Assembly (NCBI RefSeq): GCF_000247605.1
Contig: NC_016894.1
Location: forward strand, 248,001-312,000
Length of the DNA: 64,000 nucleotides
DNA from: Acetobacterium woodii DSM 1030
Lineage (GTDB): Bacteria > Bacillota > Clostridia > Eubacteriales > Eubacteriaceae
Reading direction: 5' to 3'
A program made the translations under genes and the position numbers. Shown here piece after piece: positions 12,100 through 19,857 of the stretch. How positions within the stretch are numbered: position 1 is the stretch's first letter; the number at the start of each line of letters is the position of its first letter. Below the pieces are notes generated by a model, which worked only from the letters and a program-made list of their open reading frames with translations, was not told the origin of the DNA and ran no database searches.

Positions 12100-13656
12100 T
12101 TAAGGAGTGATAATATCATCAGTGCTCGTTGAACCGGTGTCACTTCCGGAACTTGAATCTGAAGAAGTATTGCCAGTTCCGGATGAGTCAGAACCCGAAG
12201 AACCAGAGCTTGATGAATCAGAACTTGATGAATCAGAACTTGATGAATCAGAACCGGATGAACCGGAACTCGATGAATCAGAACCCGAAGAACCGGAACT
12301 TGATGAATCAGAACTCGATGAACCGGAACTGGATGAGTCAGAACTTGATGAACCGGAACCGGATGAACTGGAATTAGATGAACCGGAACCCGAATAACTT
12401 GAATCAGAGCTACTCGAATCATAACTGGTATCGGTGGTAGGTTCGCTGTAAGATGACGATGAACCGCTCCCCGCAAAATTAGCAATGGTATCGCTGATTT
12501 CCTGGACTCGCTCAGATGGCACATATGGGGTATAGGTGCTGGAACTGGAACTGGAACTCGTGTTATTACTGGTCGTTGGACTGGACACATTCGTACGGTT
12601 TCCGGTACTGGCGGAGCTGTTAGTGGCGGAACTGCTTTCGCCTGAAGTTGTTGTGTCACTGCTTCCCGTCGTTGTGGTTGGTGCGGTAGTTGGTGTTTGG
12701 ACCGGGCCATAGATAAAAGCGTGAAGTGCAATCACATTATCGGCAAGGGTCGTGGGGACGACATAAGAGATACTGTTGATCATCGCTGTTTTAACATGGG
12801 CATCGACAGGCAGGCGGAATTCCAAAAATTGCTTGTCGGGAGAACCTAAAAATGCTTTAGCATAAGTTGTGATTTCATTAATTGTTAAGGTCGTTTTAAT
12901 ATAAGGATAAACCTTGCTCAATAAGTTGATGCCCGTTGGGATATCAATATTAAAAGCCTTTTTGGCAATTTGGCCAACAACTTCACGTTGTCGCTCGGTC
13001 CGATGGAAATCATCATCACTGTAACGATTTCGGGCATAAGCTAAAGCTTGCACACCGGTTAAGGTTTGAACACCAGTCGTTTGAAGATAAGGATCAGATT
13101 TTTTAACTTTATCATTGACATCGTCGATATACTTATTAGTCCAGTCCATAATATCTTCACTTTGGACATTCACTTCAACACCGCCCAAAGCATCGACAGT
13201 ATCGACCATCGCATCAAAATTGACAACGACATAATCTTTAATATTTAAATCGAAATTTTCATTTAATGTTTTAACTGCCAGCTCGGGTCCGCCATAAGCG
13301 TAAGAGGCGTTAATTTTATCCAGACTTTCATAGGTATTATCGGTGGCCGGAAGTTGGACTAACAAGTCCCGCATGACGGAAGTAACTTTAATATTACCAT
13401 TTCTGAAATCCATCGAGACAATCATAATCGTATCCGAACGATCGCCTTCAATATCACTACGTCCATCAACGCCAAAAACGGCAATATTAACGGTATCGAT
13501 ATCAAGATCATTATTAACTTTTAAATCAGCTTCGTCCATTTTCGGGGCTGCAACCATTTGATTAATCTGGCTAATGGTATTAAATCCGTAGACAAGTCCG
13601 GTGCCTATTAATGATACAATCAAAAATAGGATGACTAATATTAATTTTTTTTTCAT
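12100..13656 (-). CDS. LytR-CpsA-Psr (LCP) family glycopolymer ligase with serine-rich C-terminal tail
   Basis: LCP proteins transfer polyprenyl-linked glycopolymers onto peptidoglycan outside the membrane. The 518-residue protein has an N-terminal membrane anchor (about 4-24), then the LCP domain with AVFGVDGRSDIEGDRSDT, the arginine motif SVMRDLLVQL, the AYGGPELAVKT segment and YARNRYSDDDFHRTERQREV. The last 190 or so residues are Thr/Ser-rich and then almost pure Ser with Asp and Gly (SSDSSSSGSS-type repeats), an unusual tail for this family that may span the cell wall. The start at MKKKLILV was chosen because GAAAGGA lies just upstream. It faces away from the rhamnose genes. Confidence 0.92.
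   Translation of the reverse strand: MKKKLILVILFLIVSLIGTGLVYGFNTISQINQMVAAPKMDEADLKVNNDLDIDTVNIAVFGVDGRSDIEGDRSDTIMIVSMDFRNGNIKVTSVMRDLLVQLPATDNTYESLDKINASYAYGGPELAVKTLNENFDLNIKDYVVVNFDAMVDTVDALGGVEVNVQSEDIMDWTNKYIDDVNDKVKKSDPYLQTTGVQTLTGVQALAYARNRYSDDDFHRTERQREVVGQIAKKAFNIDIPTGINLLSKVYPYIKTTLTINEITTYAKAFLGSPDKQFLEFRLPVDAHVKTAMINSISYVVPTTLADNVIALHAFIYGPVQTPTTAPTTTTGSSDTTTSGESSSATNSSASTGNRTNVSSPTTSNNTSSSSSSSTYTPYVPSERVQEISDTIANFAGSGSSSSYSEPTTDTSYDSSSSDSSYSGSGSSNSSSSGSGSSSSDSSSSGSSSSDSSSSGSSGSDSSSSGSSGSDSSSSDSSSSDSSSSGSSGSDSSGTGNTSSDSSSGSDTGSTSTDDIITP
12180..12402 (-). repeat. Short tandem repeats coding the Ser/Asp/Gly tail
   Basis: Imperfect 15-base units of the type CTTGATGAATCAGAA (as read on the plus strand) recur many times within the LCP gene. 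They encode SSDSSSSGSS-like repeats. Repeats like these change copy number by slippage, so tail length may vary between strains. Long frames in the other reading frames here are side effects of the repeat. Confidence 0.85.
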
Positions 13657-13698
13657 AGAAAGTCCTTTCAATAACACGAGCTAAAATCATATCAACCC

Positions 13699-13707
13699 AT
13701 AATACCA
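13699..13707 (-). promoter_or_regulatory. Possible extended -10 promoter of the first LCP gene
   Basis: On the minus strand TGGTATTAT forms an extended -10 about 43 bp before the LCP start at 13656. The -35 region is poor. Confidence 0.35.
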
Positions 13708-13810
13708 TAAATATGCTTAAAAAAACATTGAATAATTTATTAATATTGTCAGAAAAGGTGTTTTTAAGGAGGCAGATTATCTTAAAAACCGGAAAGAATC
13801 TAGAAAAAAA

Positions 13811-13839
13811 TAGACTTTTATCCGGATTTAAAGTATAAT
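13811..13839 (+). promoter_or_regulatory. Promoter of the rhamnose/polysaccharide locus
   Basis: TAGACT (13811-13816), a 17-bp spacer and a perfect TATAAT (13834-13839) lie about 78 bp before the rfbD start. It is divergent from the LCP gene. No operator is obvious in the remaining leader. Confidence 0.6.
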
Positions 13840-13916
13840 GACAATGAATTTTTATGGTTTGATATTTGTAAAATAAGAACTAAAAACGATCCCAAGTCAA
13901 TGAAATAAGGTGAAGT

Positions 13917-14774
13917 ATGAAAGTTTTATTAACCGGCTCTAATGGTCAATTAGGGCGAGAATTAACGCGGCAACTTAAAGAAAAAAAGATAGTCCATGTT
14001 GGATATGACATTCCTGAGTTTGACATTACAAATAAAGTGGAAATTGCGAAGATTATTAATAAAGAAAAACCGACCGTTATTATCAATTGCGGGGCCTTGA
14101 CAAATGTCGATGGCTGTGAAACGCAGCGGGATCTGGCGATGAAGATCAACGCCGTTGGTCCAGAATATCTGGCCGAAATTGCCCGGGATCTGGATATTGT
14201 GTTGGTACAAATTTCCACTGATTATGTTTTTGATGGGAATGGGATTTGCGAAAACGGCAGTTTGCGACCTTATCTGGAAAGCGATCCGATCGATCCCAAA
14301 ACGGTTTACGGCGAAAGTAAAGCCGCGGGTGAAAAAGCGGTTTCAGAAATCACGCCGAAGTATTTTATTATCCGGACTGCCTGGTTGTATGGAGACGGTA
14401 ATAATTTTGTCAAAACGATGTTGGATCTGGCCTCGAAAAATCCAAAACTGACGGTCGTCAATGATCAAGTCGGTTCGCCAACCAGTACGGTGGATTTAGC
14501 GGAAGCAATCATTGATCTGATCCAGACAAATAATTACGGACTTTATCATGGCACCTGCGAAGGACAATGCAGTTGGTATGATTTTGCTGTGGAAATTTTT
14601 AGATTAGCCGGAATTGACATCCCGGTGGAACCCGTTACTTCAGAGCAATTTGTCCGACCGGCGCCGCGGCCTAAATATTCGGTGCTGGAAAATAAAGCTT
14701 TAAATGATTTAAACATCAACCGTTTCAGACCCTGGCAGGTTTCCCTGGCAGAGTATCTGGAAAATTTGAAATAA
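13917..14774 (+). CDS. rfbD: dTDP-4-dehydrorhamnose reductase
   Basis: Last step of dTDP-L-rhamnose synthesis, NAD(P)H-dependent reduction of the 4-keto group. The N-terminal motif TGSNGQLG binds the cofactor, STDYVFDG is a strongly conserved family segment, and YGESKAAGE contains the catalytic Tyr-x-x-x-Lys pair. The length of 285 residues is typical. AAGGTG precedes the ATG. First gene of a set D-A-C-B. Confidence 0.95.
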   Translation: MKVLLTGSNGQLGRELTRQLKEKKIVHVGYDIPEFDITNKVEIAKIINKEKPTVIINCGALTNVDGCETQRDLAMKINAVGPEYLAEIARDLDIVLVQISTDYVFDGNGICENGSLRPYLESDPIDPKTVYGESKAAGEKAVSEITPKYFIIRTAWLYGDGNNFVKTMLDLASKNPKLTVVNDQVGSPTSTVDLAEAIIDLIQTNNYGLYHGTCEGQCSWYDFAVEIFRLAGIDIPVEPVTSEQFVRPAPRPKYSVLENKALNDLNINRFRPWQVSLAEYLENLK

Positions 14775-14842
14775 AAAATGACCAATCCGAAAGAAATGCT
14801 GCTCAATTGCTTGGATATCAGGTTGCAAAAATAATTTGATAC

Positions 14843-14870
14843 CGGGGAACTGTTTTTGGACAGTACCCCG
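14843..14870 (+). other. Hairpin in the rfbD-rfbA gap
   Basis: An 11-bp stem with one mismatch (14843-14853 with 14860-14870) lies in the 186-bp gap between rfbD and rfbA. It has no T-run after it. It may modulate transcript stability or partial termination. Nothing else was recognised in the gap apart from the rfbA ribosome binding site. Confidence 0.4.
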
Positions 14871-14960
14871 AAGAATCGGAATTGTTTGCGGCAAACTGAG
14901 ATACCAAGCTGGCGGCACTTTTTGTTATGAGCGGATAATTTATTAGAAGAAGAGGTAATT

Positions 14961-15830
14961 ATGAAAGGTATTATATTAGCTGGCGGTTCGGGGACGCGAC
15001 TTTACCCGATTACCCGGGCAGTATCCAAACAATTACTGCCAATTTACGACAAACCAATGATTTACTACCCATTATCGACTTTAATGTTGGCGGGGATTAA
15101 AGATATTTTGATTATTTCCACCCCTCACGATTTGCCTATGTTTGAACGTCTTTTTGGTTCGGGTGAAGAATTGGGGTTGAATTTTTCTTACGCCGAACAA
15201 GCGGCACCAAACGGTCTGGCGGAAGCTTTTCTTATCGGTGAAAAGTTTATTGGCGATGATAATGTGGCGCTGGTATTAGGCGATAATATTTTTTATGGGC
15301 ATGGCTTTACCGAAACCATCAGAAAAGCAGCAGAACTGAAAACTGGAGCAGTGATTTTTGGTTATCCGGTGACCGATCCGGAACGTTATGGAGTGGTTGA
15401 GTTTGCCGAAGATGGAACGGTGCTTTCAATAGAAGAAAAACCAACCCAGCCAAAATCCAATTTTGCGGTGCCGGGACTTTATTTTTATGATCATTCGGTG
15501 GTCGAAATTGCCAAACAGATAAAACCGTCTGAACGCGGGGAATTGGAAATAACCACCGTTAATGAAACCTATTTAAAACAAGGCAACTTAAAGGTAGAGT
15601 TATTTGGCCGGGGGATGGCGTGGCTCGATACCGGAACTCACGACAGTTTGATTGAAGCATCAAATTTTGTTGAAACGATTCAAAAACGACAGGGACTTTA
15701 CGTTGCTTGTGTCGAAGAAATTGCTTATTTGCGCGATTTTATTAATAAGGAACAATTACTGCGGTTGGCAGAACCGTTAAAGAAAACCGCCTATGGACAA
15801 TATTTAATCCAGTGTGCAAAAGACAGATAG
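14961..15830 (+). CDS. rfbA: Glucose-1-phosphate thymidylyltransferase
   Basis: First step of dTDP-L-rhamnose synthesis, joining dTTP and glucose 1-phosphate. The signature [19 protein letters not shown] (6-24), the metal-binding [11 protein letters not shown] and [11 protein letters not shown] are all present. Length of 289 residues is standard for RmlA. AGAAGAGG lies before the ATG. The rfbC ribosome binding site overlaps its stop codon. Confidence 0.97.
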   Translation: MKGIILAGGSGTRLYPITRAVSKQLLPIYDKPMIYYPLSTLMLAGIKDILIISTPHDLPMFERLFGSGEELGLNFSYAEQAAPNGLAEAFLIGEKFIGDDNVALVLGDNIFYGHGFTETIRKAAELKTGAVIFGYPVTDPERYGVVEFAEDGTVLSIEEKPTQPKSNFAVPGLYFYDHSVVEIAKQIKPSERGELEITTVNETYLKQGNLKVELFGRGMAWLDTGTHDSLIEASNFVETIQKRQGLYVACVEEIAYLRDFINKEQLLRLAEPLKKTAYGQYLIQCAKDR

Positions 15831-15838
15831 GAGATACG

Positions 15839-16405
15839 ATGGCAAAAATTAAGGTAATAAAAACAAAAATTGACGGATTGGTGATTATTGAACCATCTGT
15901 TTTTGGTGACCATCGTGGTTACTTTATGGAAACCTATAATGAAGAAGAATTTCACCAAGCCGGTTTGACAATGCGGTTTGTTCAGGATAATGAATCGAAA
16001 TCCAGTAAAGGTGTTTTGCGGGGACTACATTTTCAAACCAAATTTTCGCAAGGGAAACTGGTACGGGCAACAAAAGGTGAGGTTTACGATGTGGCGGTGG
16101 ACCTTCGCAACGGATCGCCTACTTATGGACAATGGGCAGGAGTGCTGTTAACCGAAGAAAATAAAACGATGTTTTATATTCCCGAAGGGTTTGCCCATGG
16201 GTTTATGGTTGTTTCGGAGGAAGCGGTGTTTAACTATAAGTGTACGAATCTTTACGCACCGGAATATGATGGCGGAATCCGCTGGAATGATCCGGAAGTT
16301 GGCATCGAATGGCCGCTTGATAAAATCGATGACGTATTACTCTCAGAAAAAGATGAAAAGCTACCTTTTTTAAATGAAATAAGCGATTCGTTAAGATTTG
16401 AATAG
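15839..16405 (+). CDS. rfbC: dTDP-4-dehydrorhamnose 3,5-epimerase
   Basis: Epimerises C3 and C5 of dTDP-4-keto-6-deoxyglucose. The cupin-fold protein shows the family segments FVQDNESKSSKGVLRGLHFQ (catalytic His in RGLHFQ) and IPEGFAHGF. The start at MAKIKVIK (188 residues) was preferred because TAGGAGA lies 8 bp upstream; the frame is open nine codons further but without such a site. Confidence 0.96.
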   Translation: MAKIKVIKTKIDGLVIIEPSVFGDHRGYFMETYNEEEFHQAGLTMRFVQDNESKSSKGVLRGLHFQTKFSQGKLVRATKGEVYDVAVDLRNGSPTYGQWAGVLLTEENKTMFYIPEGFAHGFMVVSEEAVFNYKCTNLYAPEYDGGIRWNDPEVGIEWPLDKIDDVLLSEKDEKLPFLNEISDSLRFE

Positions 16406-16422
16406 ATAGAAATGGAGTAAGT

Positions 16423-17526
16423 ATGAAAACAGTATTAGTTACCGGCGGGGCCGGATTTATTGGTTCAAACTTTGTCAAATATATGCTTAAGCAACACCCG
16501 GATGATAAAATCGTCAATTTAGATGTTTTAACGTATGCCGGAAACCTTGAAAATTTAAGTGATATCGAAGCCAATTCCAATTATGTTTTTGCCAAAGGCG
16601 ATATTGTTGATCGCCCCTTTGTCCAGGATCTTTTTGATACCTATGATTTTGATACCGTGGTTAATTTTGCTGCCGAATCGCATGTTGATCGCAGTATTGA
16701 AGATCCGGAAATTTTTATCCAAACCAATGTCATGGGTACGCTGGTTCTTTTAGATGAAGCCAAAAATCACTGGCAAACCGGAAAAGATGAAAATGGTTAT
16801 CCAACCTATCGAAAAGGCGTGCGCTACCACCAGGTATCCACCGATGAGGTGTATGGTGCCTTGGGTAAAACCGGGATGTTTAGCGAAACGACCCCAATTG
16901 CGCCTAACAGTCCTTATTCAGCGTCCAAAGCCAGTGCTGATTTATTAGTTCGTTCCTATGGTCAGACCTTCAAACTACCAATTACGATCAGTCGCTGTTC
17001 CAACAATTACGGGCCTTATCACTTCCCGGAAAAGTTGATTCCATTGATGATTTCCAATGTGATTGCGTTAAAAAGTCTGCCGGTTTATGGTGATGGTATG
17101 CAGATCAGAGACTGGCTTCATGTTAAAGATCATTGCAGCGGGATCGATACGATCCTTGAAAAAGGTGTTGAAGGAGAAGTTTACAACATTGGTGGGAACA
17201 ATGAGAAAGCCAATCTTGAAATTGTAAATTTGATTATTGAAGATGTTGGCAAGATGTTACGTTCGGGTAACTATCCGATTGATAATGATGGCTCAAAAAT
17301 TAGCAAGGAATTAATTACCTACGTTGAAGATCGGTTGGGACATGACCGCCGTTATGCCATTGATAATACAAAAATCACAACCCAATTGGGCTGGGAACCA
17401 TCCTACACCTTTGAACAGGGGATTGCCGAAACCATTGAATGGTATTTAAATAATCAGAGCTGGCTTGAACAGGTGAAATCCGGTGATTATCAACAATATT
17501 ATGAGAATATGTATTCAAAGAAGTAG
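16423..17526 (+). CDS. rfbB: dTDP-glucose 4,6-dehydratase
   Basis: Converts dTDP-glucose to dTDP-4-keto-6-deoxyglucose. The short-chain dehydrogenase motif TGGAGFIGSNF (7-17) binds NAD+, AAESHVDRSIEDP and VSTDEVYG give the family-specific acid/base residues, and SPYSASKASAD holds the catalytic Tyr and Lys. It has 367 residues, slightly longer than most RmlB, mainly because of a charged insertion (HWQTGKDENGYPTYRKG) near residue 120. Confidence 0.96.
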   Translation: MKTVLVTGGAGFIGSNFVKYMLKQHPDDKIVNLDVLTYAGNLENLSDIEANSNYVFAKGDIVDRPFVQDLFDTYDFDTVVNFAAESHVDRSIEDPEIFIQTNVMGTLVLLDEAKNHWQTGKDENGYPTYRKGVRYHQVSTDEVYGALGKTGMFSETTPIAPNSPYSASKASADLLVRSYGQTFKLPITISRCSNNYGPYHFPEKLIPLMISNVIALKSLPVYGDGMQIRDWLHVKDHCSGIDTILEKGVEGEVYNIGGNNEKANLEIVNLIIEDVGKMLRSGNYPIDNDGSKISKELITYVEDRLGHDRRYAIDNTKITTQLGWEPSYTFEQGIAETIEWYLNNQSWLEQVKSGDYQQYYENMYSKK

Positions 17527-17598
17527 CGAAATAAATGAAAAGCACTTTTTTGTGTTTGAGGTTAGCGACAAAAATCTGTACCGACAATAATTGTTTGT

Positions 17599-17645
17599 TT
17601 GCTGCCGAAGCGGACCGGTTAAGACCAGATCCGTTTCGGCAGCAA
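17599..17645 (+). other. Strong 16-bp hairpin between rfbB and the exporter genes
   Basis: Arms 17599-17614 and 17630-17645 pair over 16 bp with one G-U pair; the 15-nt loop contains a further 3-bp stem. No T-run follows. It lies between the sugar-supply genes and the exporter genes and could protect the upstream transcript or set relative expression. Confidence 0.5.
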
Positions 17646-17692
17646 TCGGATTAATCATTATCCGTGCGACAGTGCATTTTGTCCGCAGTCTT

Positions 17693-17714
17693 AAAGCACA
17701 TTTTTGTGCTTTTT
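17693..17714 (+). terminator. Terminator-like hairpin before the exporter genes
   Basis: An 8-bp stem (17693-17700 with 17705-17712) with a T loop runs into a short T-rich stretch. It sits 28 bp before the permease start, so it would act as a partial terminator or attenuator rather than a full stop, unless a promoter nearby was missed. Confidence 0.4.
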
Positions 17715-17741
17715 CATTTAGGAAGAAAAAGAGGTGTTAGT

Positions 17742-18551
17742 TTGTACTTATTTAAAGATTTAACGGATTATATCAGAGATTTGTATGTAAATCGGGAACT
17801 GATATCAAAATTTTCAAAAAATGATTTTAAGTCACGTTATGCCGGTTCGTTTTTAGGAATCCTATGGGCCTTTATTCAACCGACAGTTACTATTGCAGTA
17901 TATTTTGTTGTTTTTGGCTTGGGTTTGAAATCAAGTCCGGCCGGAGGGGTACCGTTTGTTTTATTTCTGATCACCGGAATTATTGTCTGGTTTTTCTTCT
18001 CGGAAGGACTGGTTAACGGCACCAATTGTTTTCGGGAATACAGCTATCTGGTTAAAAAGGTGACGTTTAATATCAAAATATTACCAACCGTAAAAATAAT
18101 ATCGTCTTTATATACGCATGCTTTCTTTATTGCTTTTGCAGTAGTTATGGTGTTGCTTTATGGATATTCGATAACGCCTTATTTTATACAGATTTTTTAT
18201 TATTTATTTTGTTTAATTGTTTTTTTAACCGGACTAACTTGGGTAACGGCTTCATTACAGCCTTTTTTTACAGATATTCTGCAATTTATCAATGTCGCAA
18301 TGCAGGTTTTATTTTGGGGAACTCCGATTTTAGTGCCAATAGAAACATATCCGGCAGGGTTATTAACGATTATGAAATTAAATCCGCTTTATTATATTGT
18401 GCAGGGATATCGTGAGTCCTTTTTCGGGCAAGGCTGGTTTTGGGAACATCCTGCGATGACGGCATATTTCTGGGGATTTACCTTTGTATTATTGCTAATC
18501 GGAATTGCCGTCTATCGAAGACTAAGACCACATTTTTCGGATGTCTTGTAA
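17742..18551 (+). CDS. wzm: Polysaccharide ABC transporter permease (Wzm/TagG type)
   Basis: Six-helix ABC-2 type permease that carries polyprenyl-linked glycan across the membrane. The N-terminal segment ending NDFKSRYAGSFLGILWAFIQP is typical of Wzm/RfbA/TagG, and the C-terminal half has LNPLYYIVQGYRESFFGQ. The start TTG at 17742 is chosen because GAGGTG lies 6 bp upstream and gives the usual short cytoplasmic N-terminus (269 residues). The frame is open further upstream but would overlap the hairpins. Partner of the ATPase that follows. Confidence 0.92.
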   Translation: MYLFKDLTDYIRDLYVNRELISKFSKNDFKSRYAGSFLGILWAFIQPTVTIAVYFVVFGLGLKSSPAGGVPFVLFLITGIIVWFFFSEGLVNGTNCFREYSYLVKKVTFNIKILPTVKIISSLYTHAFFIAFAVVMVLLYGYSITPYFIQIFYYLFCLIVFLTGLTWVTASLQPFFTDILQFINVAMQVLFWGTPILVPIETYPAGLLTIMKLNPLYYIVQGYRESFFGQGWFWEHPAMTAYFWGFTFVLLLIGIAVYRRLRPHFSDVL

Positions 18552-18584
18552 AAAAATGTTGATCGCAGATCAGTGGAGGAAATT

Positions 18585-19787
18585 ATGTCAGATGTGGCAG
18601 TAAAAATTGAGAATGTTACAAAAATATATCAGTTGTATAATCGGCCCATGGATCGCTTAAAAGAATCGATGAGCCTGTTTAGAAAAAAAGAATATCATCA
18701 TAAGTTTTACGCCTTGAATGATATCAATCTGGAGATAAAAAAAGGCGAATCAATCGGGATTGTTGGTAAAAATGGTTCCGGAAAGTCAACCTTGCTAAAA
18801 ATTATTTCCGGCGTGTTGACGCAAAGTCAAGGCGATGTTTGTGTTGACGGCAAGGTATCGGCGTTGCTGGAATTGGGAACCGGCTTTAATCCCGAATATA
18901 CGGGGATCGAAAACATTTATTCTAATGGTCTGATTATGGGTTACAATAAAGAAGAAATGGACGAACGGCTCGATGATATTGTTAACTTTGCCCAAATTGG
19001 AGAGTACATTAATCAGCCGGTTAAAACCTATTCCAGCGGGATGTTTGCCCGGCTGGCGTTTGCCACAGCCATTAATGTGGACCCGGAAATTTTGATTGTT
19101 GACGAGGTTTTGGCGGTTGGGGATGCAAAGTTTCAGATAAAATGTATTAACAAAATGGAAGAATTCAAGGCCTCGGGAAAAACCGTGCTGTTTGTTTCCC
19201 ATACGCTGGAACAGATCAAACGTTTTTGTACTAAAGGGGTTTGGATCGATCATGGTGAGATGCGGATGTTTGACGATGTAACCCACGTTATTGATATGTA
19301 CGAAAGCGAAATGCTCAAAGAATCAATGGAACAAAAAGCGCTGGAAGAGGAAGACCCGCTGGCTGTGAAAATAGAATTTGAAGCAAATTTGGGAAAAATA
19401 ACGGCAATGCGTTGCAATCAGGAAACGTTAAACACGTTTGATGATTTTATTGTGGATATTGAATATGAGCTATATGACGACTTAAAAAGTGAACCGCTGG
19501 TTGGAGTGGCCTTTTATACCATCGATCGACAATACATCTTTGGGCCTAATACCCATTTGGATGGAATGAAAATTCCTAAAACAAAAGGCCTTCATCAGGT
19601 CCGTTATGTGGTGCCCAAACTACCTTTATTGGGCGGAAAATACGAAGTGGACATTGGTCTTTTTGCCAATAACAGTATTGTTAATCTGGACTACGAAACC
19701 GGGGCTTTTGTGATATCAGTTAAAGCTGACTATTTTACCGAAGGTCTGGTTCATATGGAACATCACTGGGAAATAATAAAGAATTAA
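18585..19787 (+). CDS. wzt: Polysaccharide ABC transporter ATPase (Wzt type) with C-terminal domain
   Basis: ATPase of the glycan exporter, 400 residues. Walker A GKNGSGKST lies at 61-69, followed by the signature YSSGMFARLAFA and Walker B ILIVDEVLAVGD. Residues from about 250 form a C-terminal beta domain like that of Wzt proteins, which in O-antigen systems binds the modified chain end before export. The start at MSDVAVK follows GGAGG. Presence of this domain suggests that export depends on a chain-terminating modification; that is inference. Confidence 0.92.
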   Translation: MSDVAVKIENVTKIYQLYNRPMDRLKESMSLFRKKEYHHKFYALNDINLEIKKGESIGIVGKNGSGKSTLLKIISGVLTQSQGDVCVDGKVSALLELGTGFNPEYTGIENIYSNGLIMGYNKEEMDERLDDIVNFAQIGEYINQPVKTYSSGMFARLAFATAINVDPEILIVDEVLAVGDAKFQIKCINKMEEFKASGKTVLFVSHTLEQIKRFCTKGVWIDHGEMRMFDDVTHVIDMYESEMLKESMEQKALEEEDPLAVKIEFEANLGKITAMRCNQETLNTFDDFIVDIEYELYDDLKSEPLVGVAFYTIDRQYIFGPNTHLDGMKIPKTKGLHQVRYVVPKLPLLGGKYEVDIGLFANNSIVNLDYETGAFVISVKADYFTEGLVHMEHHWEIIKN

Positions 19788-19801
19788 GATAGAAAGGGTT
19801 A

Positions 19802-19854
19802 TTCAGATAATTGTAACTGGCGGCGGTTTTGGCTGAGAATTATAATTATCTGAA
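19802..19854 (+). other. Inverted repeat before the large glycosyltransferase
   Basis: Arms TTCAGATAATT (19802-19812) and AATTATCTGAA (19844-19854) are perfect over 11 bp and enclose 31 bases. It ends just before the ATG at 19858, so the hairpin would hold the translation start region. Confidence 0.45.
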
Positions 19855-19857
19855 CGG

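Noticed and set aside
12107-12397. Long frames opposite and out of frame with the serine-rich LCP tail (Glu/Pro-rich on the plus strand, Val/Pro-rich on the minus strand)
   Set aside because: They arise from the 15-bp repeat being open in several frames; they lack ribosome binding sites and the LCP frame explains the region.
17664-17741. Longer N-terminus for the exporter permease
   Set aside because: It would overlap the terminator-like hairpin and has no ribosome binding site; the TTG at 17742 has a good one.
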